Source of the DNA: Stramenopiles sp. TOSAG23-3
Taxonomy: Eukaryota; Sar
Assembly (NCBI GenBank): GCA_900128585.1
Contig: LT642307.1
Span: 2,508-24,297, forward strand
Direction of reading: 5' to 3'
Length of the DNA: 21,790 nucleotides
The notes below the pieces were generated by a model that was not told the origin of the DNA, searched no databases, and saw nothing but the letters and a program-made list of their open reading frames with translations. Below are positions 8,892 to 18,200 of this stretch, piece by piece. Numbering within the stretch: the first letter of the stretch is position 1; the number at the start of each line of letters is the position of its first letter. The position numbers and the translations under genes are program-made.

Positions 8892-9242
8892 TTTACATAT
8901 TATACAACAACATAACAACAACATCAAAAAAAAGGAAGAAGAGATGATTATTGATGATGATGCATGAAGAAGTGTGGTGAGCTAGTCGTCTAATATAGAC
9001 TAATAATATTGTAATAAAAATATAAGTTAAAGAAGAATATAATAACGGCGGCAGGCGGCAAGAAAAGAAAATAAAGAAGAAAGGAGGAGAGAGAAAGAAG
9101 GCAAAAAAAGAGGTGGAATTGAATTTTCAATACACAATACTTTTATTATTGTATTATAAATTTAATATTAATATTAATAGTCTACTGTAATACTTAATAA
9201 TTTTTATATTTAGATAGGAAGAAGATATTCCTCATATATTTA

Positions 9243-9343
9243 GAAGAAGAAGAAGAAGAAGAAGAAGAAGAAGAAGAAGAAGAAGAAGAAGAAAGAAGAA
9301 GAAGAGGAAGAAGAGAAAAGAAGAAGAAGAAGAAGAAGAAGAA
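9243..9343 (+). repeat. long interrupted GAA microsatellite
   Basis: About 50 bases of perfect GAA (9243-9293) are followed by an interrupted GAA/GAG block to 9343. The purine strand is the plus strand although both flanking genes are on the minus strand. Long GAA:TTC tracts can form triplex (H-DNA) structures. The low-complexity minus-strand frame across it is not a gene. Confidence 0.93.
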
Positions 9344-9479
9344 CTAATAATATTAAAGAAAAAAATTTGTTGATTTTGGAGGAGGATGATGATATTAATA
9401 TGATGAATGATCATTTTTATTATTTATTATTATAGCTTATTATTATAGTTACCGCAACAAATCTGTTTCCATCATCCTT

Positions 9480-10166
9480 TTACAATTCGCTGTATTCATC
9501 ACCATCAACGGCTAAATTTCTAGAGGTGTTCTCGTTAAAGACTACTTCGTTTTCATACGAAAATGCTAAGCGTTGCGCCTTCCGGCGATCTAACATTATT
9601 TTCGTCACTCTTCCGAAAACCCAAAAGCTACGGAAACACAACAGGATCGTTTCAAGGAACATAAAAAAGGTAACTCCATCCGAATCCGACGATTTCGGCA
9701 GGATAAACCCTAATATAAGGCTGGAGAGGCATAATATCGTCAAAACGCAGTCCCAGTAGTTCGAACACTTGTCAAAAAATGTGTCCGCCGTAGCAATATA
9801 GCGAATGGTCACTTCAATTGTTAACGAGATAACCAACACGGCGTCGAGCGCAAGCAGCACAGGGTGTCGGCTTTCTCCGTGGCGAGAGTCCGAGCTCCGG
9901 TTCGAAACTTCTATAAAGTCGACAAGACTCCAGATGAGCACCAGCCCACTCAGCAAAAGCATAAAAAAATAGAATCCTAAATACCCCTTCGTATACATCA
10001 CTCTACTTGCAAACGTGTGGTACCATTCCTTGTTGACCCTCTCCACCGTGGACTGTCTCCCCTCTTCTTCCGGGAGCCTCCACTCCTCCAAATTCATTGT
10101 ATCTTCTTGGACTTCTGCAGTCGAACCGTCACCACTATTACTCACGGTGCCGTACTTCGTTTCCAT
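9480..10166 (-). CDS. four-transmembrane protein resembling a stand-alone voltage-sensor domain
   Basis: The 228-residue protein has a hydrophilic N-terminus (1-55) and four predicted membrane helices: about 62-84, 103-125, 136-156 and 165-192. A soluble tail follows. The layout resembles S1-S4 of the voltage-gated ion channel superfamily. The second helix has E118 and R122, the third begins NYWDCVLT (the common N-x-W-D pattern, W138 and D139), and the fourth carries E172, R179, R186 and K189. No S5-pore-S6 region follows, so it is not a complete pore-forming channel. The fourth helix lacks the regular arginine every third residue of true sensors, so voltage sensing is not assured. It might be a modulatory subunit, a proton-channel relative or an unrelated tetraspan protein. 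The exact family is not recognised. Confidence 0.6.
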   Translation of the reverse strand: METKYGTVSNSGDGSTAEVQEDTMNLEEWRLPEEEGRQSTVERVNKEWYHTFASRVMYTKGYLGFYFFMLLLSGLVLIWSLVDFIEVSNRSSDSRHGESRHPVLLALDAVLVISLTIEVTIRYIATADTFFDKCSNYWDCVLTILCLSSLILGFILPKSSDSDGVTFFMFLETILLCFRSFWVFGRVTKIMLDRRKAQRLAFSYENEVVFNENTSRNLAVDGDEYSEL

Positions 10167-10844
10167 CCAACGTAAAAATCGCCCAGATAAACTGAATAGT
10201 TTTGATCAATACGTATTTTATTGTATGTATTTCTTTTCAAATATTCTATAGCATCATTCTTTTAATTAGTCGTATTAACACAAATCTAATGAATTCAGTA
10301 TATAATATGCTGCCGACGACCCAGCAGCAGACGACAACAACAGAACAACAGAACACGAAGAAGAAGAAGAAGAACAACAGAACACGAAGAAGAAGAAGAA
10401 GAAGAAGAAGAAGAAGAAGAAGAAGAAGAAGAAGAAGAAGAAGAAGAAGAAGAAGAAGAAGAGGGAAAAGAAAGAAGAAGAAAGAAGAAGAAGAAGAAGA
10501 AAAGTGTGTGAACTGAAAGTCCGTCCGCCGGCCGTGATGTGATTATATGATGAGAAATGAGAAGAAGGAATAATACGAAATATTATCCTCGCTCGGATTT
10601 TTTTTTATAATAATAATATGTTTTTAATAATCCTCCTCCTCCTATTATTAATTATTAAATTTTTTATTATATTATTATTTAAAAAGTACTGAAGCGTTGA
10701 CATGTACAAATGTTTCATTTCTTGCTCCTTTTTTTGATTAGGTAATGATAGTATTTTGTGACTTACGGAAAAAGTAACAAATAGTTGTGAAATTGGTGTC
10801 TTTTGTTTGTTTTTTTGTTCGTTTGTTTATAGTTGTCGGAAAGA
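10167..10844. other. divergent spacer between the membrane-protein gene and bS6m
   Basis: The stretch contains the presumed promoters of two head-to-head genes. It holds a 29-base duplication running into a large GAA expansion, CTCC/ATT repeats at about 10629-10680, and a pyrimidine-rich tract ending in TTTATAG just before the bS6m start. The long Arg-rich frame through the GAA tract is an artefact of the repeat. No RNA gene is visible. Confidence 0.65.
10343..10502 (+). repeat. 29-bp duplication leading into a GAA expansion
   Basis: A 29-base unit (GAACAACAGAACAC followed by five GAA) begins at 10343 and starts again at 10372. In the second copy the GAA part has grown to a perfect 25-unit run (10386-10460). 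An interrupted GAA/AAGA block continues to about 10502. The arrangement is consistent with duplication followed by slippage expansion in one copy. Confidence 0.9.
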
Positions 10845-11156
10845 ATGCCGTGTTATCAACTTTTGACTGCGCTTCGACCGGTTGGGAAGCAGCAGGTGGA
10901 AAACATTGTAAAGAAAGCTTCGAGTTCGATTCTTAAAGATGGGGGCGTGATTAAACGCATTCACCGGACCGATGAGATTAGGTTCCCGTTTACATTTAGT
11001 GGGAAGCAAGTAGGGGAGAAACACACGAAAGGGCGTTGGATCACCATAGATATGGTTACCTCCGTTCAAAACATGAAGGAAGTGGAAAGTCAACTCAAGA
11101 TATCTGACGACGTGTTGCGCTTTTCGACGCGGAAAACATCGCCCACCTTGATTTAA
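10845..11156 (+). CDS. MRPS6: mitochondrial small-subunit ribosomal protein bS6m
   Basis: bS6 is a small protein of the ribosomal small subunit that binds with bS18 to the platform region. The 103-residue product starts MPCYQLLTALRP, matching the bS6 first strand (M-P-x-Y-E-L). GGVIKRIHRTDEIRFPF (about 33-49) fits the second part of the fold, and GRWITIDMVTS followed by MKEVESQLKISDDVLRFS fits the last strand-helix-strand, as in bacterial bS6 and human MRPS6. Like human MRPS6 it shows no obvious cleavable presequence, yet a nuclear bS6 of this type most likely works in mitochondria. A plastid location is less likely because no transit peptide is seen. The ATG is the first one after an in-frame TAG (10830-10832). 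An earlier TTG at 10833 is an unlikely start in a eukaryote. Confidence 0.87.
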   Translation: MPCYQLLTALRPVGKQQVENIVKKASSSILKDGGVIKRIHRTDEIRFPFTFSGKQVGEKHTKGRWITIDMVTSVQNMKEVESQLKISDDVLRFSTRKTSPTLI

Positions 11157-11860
11157 ACCCCGTACCCTTTTTGTTGGCCTCGAAAGTGGGGGTCTTTGTG
11201 GTTAAATATCATATTTTTGTAGATAAAAAACTTCTTAAATCGTATCAGTCTTCAAACAAACAATCGAAATCTCTCTCTTAAATAACATGAAAATCTACGA
11301 AGTCTCCTCTCTCTATTTTCTCATCTCATTATCAATAGTGTGTTGGTGCTGTTTTCGATATCATTACTTATAATAGTATTCATGTATACTGTTATAATTA
11401 TTGTCCTATCAATACTTTCCTTCAGAATTGATGGTCAGCAATTGTTGAGGAAGAAATTGAGGACAATTTTTCTACTTGTTTACTTTTTATACATTATAAG
11501 GAAGATGTAATATTATTATGAGGTATTAGTATAGGTTATGTGAATAGTATTTAAATATATCTAATATATTATTTACCTTAAATAATTATCGGAAGTAGTT
11601 TCGCAACCCGACGAAGAAGGAGGAAGAAAAGAATGAAGAAGAAGAAGAAGAGGAAGAAGAAGACGACCATAAAAAAATACAATACAAAGGATGAAACATT
11701 GTGAAATAGTCTACGTATAGAAAGAAAGACCAAACAAACAGTTTTAAAACTCACGAAATGCGTGTGTGTTCAAAGAAACAAATACAATAACTGCTGTTTG
11801 TGTGTGTGTGCCTGTGTAAATATAGTGCAAAAAGGGAACATTCTACATTAAATTAAAACA
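11157..11860. other. AT-rich spacer between bS6m and DDX54
   Basis: It contains the bS6m 3' flank, a T-rich/AT-rich middle, a GAA-rich block (11612-11664) and a short GT run (about 11800-11812) before the DDX54 start. No gene or structured RNA is seen. Confidence 0.7.
11612..11664 (+). repeat. interrupted GAA-rich tract
   Basis: A purine block of GAA, GGA and AAGA units about 200 bases upstream of the DDX54 start, with the purine strand again on plus. Confidence 0.88.
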
Positions 11861-14419
11861 ATGCCATCGTTGGAAGCTTCCCTCACGGGGGTGGACCCCG
11901 ACATTGACGGTACAGTGGAAATGTCGGGGCCCGCTGGGGACTCAGTGTCTAAGCCTAAAAAGAGCCACAAGAAAAAGAAGGTTGGGTTTCATTCGATGGG
12001 GCTATCTAAGAAGGTACTGAGTGGGGTAATGCGCATTGGGTTCAAAATGCCCACTCCTATTCAGCGGAAGACCATTCCGTTGTCTCTGGGGGGGCACGAC
12101 ATGGTCGCTATGGCTCGCACGGGGTCAGGGAAGACGGCGGCGTTCGTTGTACCGCTGTTGGAAAAGCTTGAAAAGCATAGTTTGACTGTGGGTGTCCGCG
12201 GTGTGGTCCTTAGTCCGACCCGTGAATTAGCCTCGCAAACGATGAAAGTGTCGCAGCAGCTTGCCCACTTTACTGACTTACGATTTTGCCTAATTGTCGG
12301 CGGGGACTCCATCCACGCACAGTGGGGTGCGCTGAGCGACAACCCCGACATCATAATCGCCACTCCAGGTAGGCTGGTTCACCACTTGGCGGAAGTTGAC
12401 GATTTTAAGCTGAGCAGAGTTGAAATGATCGTAATTGATGAAGCCGATCGTTTGTTTGAATTGGGTTTTGCCGAGCAGATCCAAGATCTCATGAACGCGG
12501 TTCCCCCGTCAAAGCAGACACTCCTCTTCAGTGCAACCTTGCCAAAAAGGTTGGTCGATTTTGCCAGTGCCGGGCTCAAAGAACCGAGACTGATTCGTTT
12601 GGATACAGACATAAAGATCAGTGAAGAATTGCGCCTCGGGTTCTTTAACGTCCGATTAGAGGAAAAGCCGGCAGCGTTGCTTTACCTGTTGAGGGATGTA
12701 ATACCTGCGGAACAGCAAACGATCGTCTTTTTTGCGACAAGGTTCCACGTAGAATACTTGGGGGCGTTGCTCAATTTGCAAGGAATGAAGTGTTCCATGA
12801 TTTACGGTAGCATGGACACGCAGGCTCGATCAAACGCCTTGGTAGCGTTCCGCTTGAAGAAAGTGAAAATTCTACTGGTCACGGACGTTGCTAGCCGTGG
12901 TATTGACATACCACTCTTAGACAATGCCGTTAATTACGACTTTCCTACGAAACCAAAGATTTTTGTCCATCGAGTCGGGCGTGTTGCCCGGCAGGGTCGA
13001 GTAGGAACCGCTGTCTCGATTGTAAGTAAGGACGAAGTGGCGTACATGCTGGATTTAATGATGTTTGTCGGCAGGGACCCAAAGAATGCAGCAGGGATGG
13101 GACCTGCGAATGACGTGACTGATAAGATCGAGAATGATCGGAAGGATATACCTGAGTCTTCCTGCGCACGGTACGAATGGCGAAACATGACCAAGGATTC
13201 TGTCCATTACGGGACGTTTCCGCAACGAATGGTAGACACAGAGGCAGAGTGGGTCTCGAAACAGGTCAAAGACAACGTCGACGTGTGGAATTTGCACAAC
13301 TCGTCGAACAATGCGTACCAAGCGTTTCACAAAACCAGGGGTGACCCGTCGCTGCTCTCTATAAAGAAGTCTAAATTGATGCCCCTTGCTTTGGTGCACC
13401 CCCTGCTCCGCCATTTGTGCGACTCAAACGAGCAGGTCGTTAGTAACATGAAAAACCAAATCCGAAATTTTAGACCCTCGCTAACGATATTTGAAGTTGA
13501 TGCCGCCAAAAATGGCCAAAAGCGTCCGGACTCTTTGCTGAACAAACGGGCGGCTCACGATAACATTATTCGCAAAAGGTTTCAGAAGAGGACTGTCGTT
13601 CAAAGCGAACCTCTTGGGGTGGAGGATGAAGTGGGGGCACGGAAGCGAAAACCAGCGTTTAACTTTTCGGTTCCGGCCGCAGGGCCGACGATAGTAACAA
13701 AAAAGCGAGTCTCGAAGCGCTCGAAGAAGAAGGGCACCGGGTCGGCGCAGAGCAACGCACGGGACTCCCAAGCGTCCTACAAAGACCACGATCATTTCAT
13801 CGAAATGCAACCAAGTGATACCCTGTCTGAAGCCGGGTACCAAGTGAACAGTGACAAAATTACCAGGTTGCAAGACGCCTCGTTTGATTTAGGGGATGAT
13901 GAGAAAATACATGACGCGAACAAGCGAATTCAATATTGGGATAGAAAGAAGAAGAAATACATCAAACTGGGGCTGAACGATATCGACGAAATGGGCAACC
14001 GAAAGAAGTCGAGCATGAAAAATGGGCCTGGGAAGAACGCGCCAAAGAAGAAAACCCTAGCGGACCACTACCAGAAATGGAAGAAAGATTCAAACCGGCA
14101 GATCACCCGGAACGGAATGATGGAAGACTCCTCCCAACCTGCTGCCCAGTACAAAGCGGACTGGCGTGGGGGGCACAAGACCGCGAAAAGAAAGATTGCA
14201 CAAAATTTAGAGCACGCGCCCATGGTGAAGAAGCGCAAGAAGGGGGAACGCAGAGCTCACAATGAATTGAAGGGTTCCGCTGAGATGAAGGCGAAAAAGC
14301 GCAAGGAAGATAGAAAGACAATGTTGCGAAATCCTAAAAAGAAGAGAATGAAAAAATTAGGACCAACAACGCCAAGGCCAAGCAAACGGAAACCAATATA
14401 TGGCAATTTTCGAATCTAA
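11861..14419 (+). CDS. DDX54: DEAD-box RNA helicase, DDX54/Dbp10 type
   Basis: This is an ATP-dependent RNA helicase of the nucleolar Dbp10/DDX54 family, which in yeast serves 60S ribosomal-subunit assembly. The 852-residue product has a basic N-terminus and then the complete helicase core. It contains the Q motif (F43 and Q68 region, GFKMPTPIQRKTIP), motif I ARTGSGKT (85-92), Ia PTRELA (119-124), Ib TPGR (168-171), II DEAD (193-196), III SAT (224-226), V TDVASRGIDIP (341-351) and VI HRVGRVARQGR (370-380). The family-specific Dbp10 C-terminal domain lies at about 672-740, with YWDRKKKKYI (692-701) and DHYQKWKKD (735-743). A very Lys/Arg-rich tail rich in nuclear/nucleolar-targeting-type signals ends the protein. 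An in-frame TAA 12 bases upstream supports the start. No catalytic residue is missing. Confidence 0.96.
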   Translation: MPSLEASLTGVDPDIDGTVEMSGPAGDSVSKPKKSHKKKKVGFHSMGLSKKVLSGVMRIGFKMPTPIQRKTIPLSLGGHDMVAMARTGSGKTAAFVVPLLEKLEKHSLTVGVRGVVLSPTRELASQTMKVSQQLAHFTDLRFCLIVGGDSIHAQWGALSDNPDIIIATPGRLVHHLAEVDDFKLSRVEMIVIDEADRLFELGFAEQIQDLMNAVPPSKQTLLFSATLPKRLVDFASAGLKEPRLIRLDTDIKISEELRLGFFNVRLEEKPAALLYLLRDVIPAEQQTIVFFATRFHVEYLGALLNLQGMKCSMIYGSMDTQARSNALVAFRLKKVKILLVTDVASRGIDIPLLDNAVNYDFPTKPKIFVHRVGRVARQGRVGTAVSIVSKDEVAYMLDLMMFVGRDPKNAAGMGPANDVTDKIENDRKDIPESSCARYEWRNMTKDSVHYGTFPQRMVDTEAEWVSKQVKDNVDVWNLHNSSNNAYQAFHKTRGDPSLLSIKKSKLMPLALVHPLLRHLCDSNEQVVSNMKNQIRNFRPSLTIFEVDAAKNGQKRPDSLLNKRAAHDNIIRKRFQKRTVVQSEPLGVEDEVGARKRKPAFNFSVPAAGPTIVTKKRVSKRSKKKGTGSAQSNARDSQASYKDHDHFIEMQPSDTLSEAGYQVNSDKITRLQDASFDLGDDEKIHDANKRIQYWDRKKKKYIKLGLNDIDEMGNRKKSSMKNGPGKNAPKKKTLADHYQKWKKDSNRQITRNGMMEDSSQPAAQYKADWRGGHKTAKRKIAQNLEHAPMVKKRKKGERRAHNELKGSAEMKAKKRKEDRKTMLRNPKKKRMKKLGPTTPRPSKRKPIYGNFRI

Positions 14420-14819
14420 CCCTTTCTTCTTGTCATTATTGTTCTAATTAGGGCAGCGGCACCTTTTTTTTTGTCATCCCATGGTGGTTTAAAAAATGTA
14501 CCCTATTGTAAACTCTTTTATTTTTTACAACTATTTTAAAATGTCAGCTTTCACTTTGGCGGGAATAATTACATTTTCAATGCTCTGTATATGTTAATCC
14601 CTCAAAAAAAAAAGATAAATGTATTTTATAGTCTAAGAAAAGAATAATAGTTTTTAGTTTATATAATTAAATGAAAGAAGACACTACTGGTATTAAATAG
14701 GTGATACCATCAGAACCACCAGTATCAAAAGTACACCGTAATAGCACTACTAGACAGTCCACTGGATTTAACAACTAATAAAAATAAAATATCCTAAAAA
14801 ATATATAAAAATAATCTAT

Positions 14820-14847
14820 TACGCTACGCTACTACGCTACTACGCTA
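14820..14847 (+). repeat. short CTACG-type direct repeats
   Basis: The motif TACGCTAC or its near copy occurs three to four times in tandem, some spaced by a 3-base TAC. It is a small slippage-type repeat with no evident role. Confidence 0.75.
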
Positions 14848-14981
14848 TTCTACAAGGTCGTCGCTTTTAATCGCGTTTCTATTCTGCTACAACACTGTAC
14901 GTATTATACTGTGTATTGTATTCGTGACAACATTATTGAATTACGCATATTCTATGATGATTATAATACAATAATAATTAA

Positions 14982-15031
14982 AATAATAATAATAATAATA
15001 GAGGATGATGAAAAAAATAATAATAATAATA
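14982..15031 (+). repeat. AAT microsatellites (two blocks)
   Basis: Two AAT blocks (14982-15000 and 15018-15031) separated by a purine-rich GAGGATGATG stretch, about 200 bases upstream of the Timeless start. Confidence 0.85.
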
Positions 15032-15226
15032 AATAACAATAAAAAACAGTAACTACTTTTGTAGGAAGAAGAAACATAAAAAAGAGGATGCTTTAAGAAA
15101 CCATTTTTGCGCAGTATTCAATCGTTTTTGCAAAAGAAAAGGACCAGTTATTGTTATATTTGATCGCACTTGTAATATTGAACGGCTTAATAGTTTCAAA
15201 TAGTTTTTACGTTGCTCGTTACAGAC

Positions 15227-18200
15227 ATGGCTGCCGTAGCGTCTGCTAGCAATCCAGTGCAAGCAAGCACGCCCGACGCCGTTGTGGTAGACCCTGCCGA
15301 AAAGGCCCAAGCTCCGGATCCCTACTATTCGGACGACAACTCGGACGATGACGAGATTTCCCGGAAAAAGAAGTTTCTGAAAAACCAAGGGCTCATTAAG
15401 GATCACAAGTACATGACTGACCTGCTGGCCATTTGCACGGGCATCGGTGCCACCGAGAAGGAAACGTTGCCGAACGGGAACGTAAAGAAAATCATCACGA
15501 AAGGGGATGACTGTGAAGAGTGCGTCCACGATCTCCAACGATACTTGAGGAAAGATGATGACGAACGGTCGATGCACAGGATGCTTGGCAGCTGGAGGAT
15601 TTTGCAGAACAAGCTGCTCCCCCTGGTAACCACGTACCACACTTCTGACCCGAAACTTATTTTTTCAGTGACCAAAGTCTTGGTTATGCTCACCATGCCC
15701 CCGGAAGAGAACGGGCCGGCGGTTGCGCAAGAAATGCGCTACCTGGTGAGGTATAAGGAAGCGTTCTTGTCGAACGATATTCTTGCCATTTTCGTCGCCA
15801 TGCTGGAAGAGCCCCTGTCGCACAACGGCTTTGACCGGACGGACGACGACAACATGCTGATTGAGTTGGTTTTGACGCTCTTCCGCAACTTGCTGCATGT
15901 TCCGAACCCGGCCTACTCCAGCGTGTCGGGGGGGGAGCATTTGACCCATTTGCAAGAAGATTTCATCGTTTTGCTCAAAGAAGAGTTTGTGCTGGATACG
16001 GTCCTTCTCCTTGCCCAACTGGTCGAAGACGAAGCAAATAGGGACTGGAACCTTCTCTTGCTGGAACTTTTTTATTTGCTCTTCCGTGGGCAAAGCCCCG
16101 AGATGGTCGCGAACGAGGACGGCCGCCATGCTTCTTACAAGCATCGAGTGGGCAGCGAAATTGGCAAGCAAACCTCTACCGTTGGGGGAAAGCGCATTCA
16201 AGAAGCCCAACATTTTGACCCTCTCGCGAATATGATCGTGCAAGAGCACCGTCAGAGGCTGGTGAAGAAGCGCGGAATTGGTGCGCGTCACTCGAAATTT
16301 GGAGGGTCGTACGTTCTGAAGGATGAAGAGGACCAGAGCGGGCAAAAGCTTGTTCTGCACTCCGCTTGGAGGAAGATGGAGGACAGAATGAAGTCCAGCC
16401 TGCCGCCCAGCAAGTCCGTCCTTGCAAAACAGCGAAGGGCGGACGCGGCCGCGGCCCAAACTGCACTTTTGACCGGCCTTCGACCGGACGCGTTCACGGT
16501 TGGGTACGGTTATGGCACCGCCATGTCTGCCCCAATGGCAACCAAGCAACTCGGGGTTCGCGTAGTCTTAAAAGAGTTTGCCTCCCAGTTCATAACCAAA
16601 GCATACCCGGCCCTGATGCGAAGTCTTGTGCGAGACTTCAGGCGGGAAAGCGCGAGGCTGCTGCCCTCGGACATGATCCAGTACATCTACGTGTCTGCGT
16701 TCTGCACGAGTTTTCACCGCAGATGCGAGGACATGCGCCTGGCTGCCGCCAGAGCTTCGAAAGCTTCCTGCGAACCCTTCGATTGGGGGCCCGTGTCGGC
16801 GACCATGGATCTGTGGTCCTTTCATTTCACGGTGAAAAGTATCGATCGATACCTTGACTTGAAGGATTGGGTAGCCACCGGGGTTTCCGTTGCCCTCTTG
16901 AAAGAAATGGTGGTTGTTTTGGACCGTTTGCGAAAGTCCTCTTCGTCCGCGCGCCGAGAGACTGCGAACCAGCTGATTAATGTTGTCTTTTACGAACGTG
17001 AGATTATTGACCTAGTGCCTCGCTTGCTGGGGCGTTGCCACAGTGCCAGGAAGCACGTGTCGTCCTGGTTCGTGACGGACCTGGTGGAAACTGCGCACGT
17101 CATTTTAGACATTACTGAACATTTGGCAGAGCACAAAATGTTCGTGCTTCAAAGACGGAAGAAGGTGAAAGAAAAGCTGAAAATGCGACCCTGGAAATCT
17201 GAAGAAATCCACGCGTTGGAAGAAGCGGTCAAGAAGTATGGAAAGACGAAAAAGAAATTCCAACAAATTCTGAAAAGCCCGGAGTTTGGGCCAATATTTT
17301 TGGAAGGCCGTATCGTAAATGAGCTGCAGCTCAAGTACAAAACGATTGCCAAGCTGCGCAAAGACGGGAAAGAGGGCAACTTTGAGTCGGACGAAGAAGA
17401 CAACGAGGAAGAGACGGAAGAGCAAAAGAAGGAGAAGCGGGAAGAAGCTTCCATTCGAAGAGAGTGTGAATTTAAATTCAACACGTTCATGAACAAGTTC
17501 GCCCAAAATTCCGTGTACCAAGTGTACATGCGCCTGCTGCGGACGTACAAAACCAACACGCCGCAGGTGAACCACTGCATTGTCAAAGTGCTCTACCGGT
17601 TGACCCAGCTTGAAGTGCACGAATACTACAATGGCGACTCTGAAAGTCCAGAAGACAAGATTAATCGTGTGACTCATGAGCCTGTCATGTTCCAAGTCTC
17701 GACGCTAATGTTGTTCGAGCTAATCTTGAACGATCGCGATATCAAGAGGGATCGAAACTTTCGGGAGTTGCGCGAGTTTACAGCAAGCGTGGTCCGACAC
17801 TTCTTTCGCTTGGCGAAGAAGAATCCTCTGATGTACGTTGAGGCGCTGTTCAATAGACCTCGCCGCATGAACGAGCTGCTTGTTCACGTGTACGATGCAG
17901 ACTCCATTTACAGTAGCAGCAAAGGTGGCAGCCGGAGCAAGAAGGCAGCTGCGGAAAAACAACAGAAAGACCCGGGTAACAGCGGGGCCCTTAACGATTC
18001 GGACCTTGACCAGGAAGAAGAGGCAGAACTAGAAGACCAAGACTTTGGCAAAAAGGCGAAAGCGCGCGCAGAAGCCAAGGCTAGGGAACGTGACGAGCGA
18101 TCTGGTCGACGGCGCAACAACAGGAGATGGGGAGAGCACGAAGATGCCGTCCTGTTGGCCAGGTTCCCGGCCCTGCGCCATTTGGATGCTGTGTATGAAA

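Larger units (their letters stand above)
8720..9479. other. AT-rich spacer between two minus-strand genes
   Basis: This stretch lies between the LRR gene start and the stop of the upstream membrane-protein gene. It holds a run of ten G (8803-8812), an AAT tract (8869-8891), purine-rich DNA at about 9040-9115, TAA-rich DNA and a long GAA tract (9243-9343). I see no gene or structured RNA. Confidence 0.7.
14420..15226. other. AT-rich spacer between DDX54 and Timeless
   Basis: This stretch holds the DDX54 3' flank, a possible hairpin (TACTGGT 14685-14691 with ACCAGTA 14718-14724), a short direct repeat of CTACGCTA type (about 14820-14847), AAT tracts (14982-15000 and 15018-15031) and a region of ordinary complexity before Timeless. 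I see no gene. Confidence 0.7.

Noticed and set aside
9232-9414. A Ser/Leu-rich minus-strand frame across the GAA tract
   Set aside because: It consists of TTC/CTT repeat translation with AT-rich ends and is not a gene.
10202-10516. A 104-codon plus-strand frame with a long poly-Arg run
   Set aside because: It is the GAA microsatellite read in one frame, and the flanking residues are low-complexity with no family resemblance.
10833-10844. TTG start for bS6m at 10833
   Set aside because: Eukaryotic initiation at TTG is unlikely, and the ATG at 10845 gives the family-typical M-P-x-Y N-terminus.
14685-14724. Hairpin TACTGGT/ACCAGTA as a terminator
   Set aside because: The stem is 7 bases with a 26-base loop, and intrinsic terminators are not expected for eukaryotic mRNA genes. 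It is probably chance.
15212-15226. TTG start for Timeless at 15212
   Set aside because: The first ATG, at 15227, has a good context (ACAGACATGG), and an in-frame stop lies upstream at 15191.
15206-15226. Spliced-leader or intron acceptor (GTTACAG) before the Timeless ATG
   Set aside because: The site lacks a clear polypyrimidine tract and no matching donor stands out. The other gene starts do not share it.
15665-16549. A 294-codon minus-strand frame opposite Timeless
   Set aside because: It lies wholly antisense to the well-supported Timeless coding sequence, and its translation has no recognisable motif. It arises from the codon usage of the real gene.
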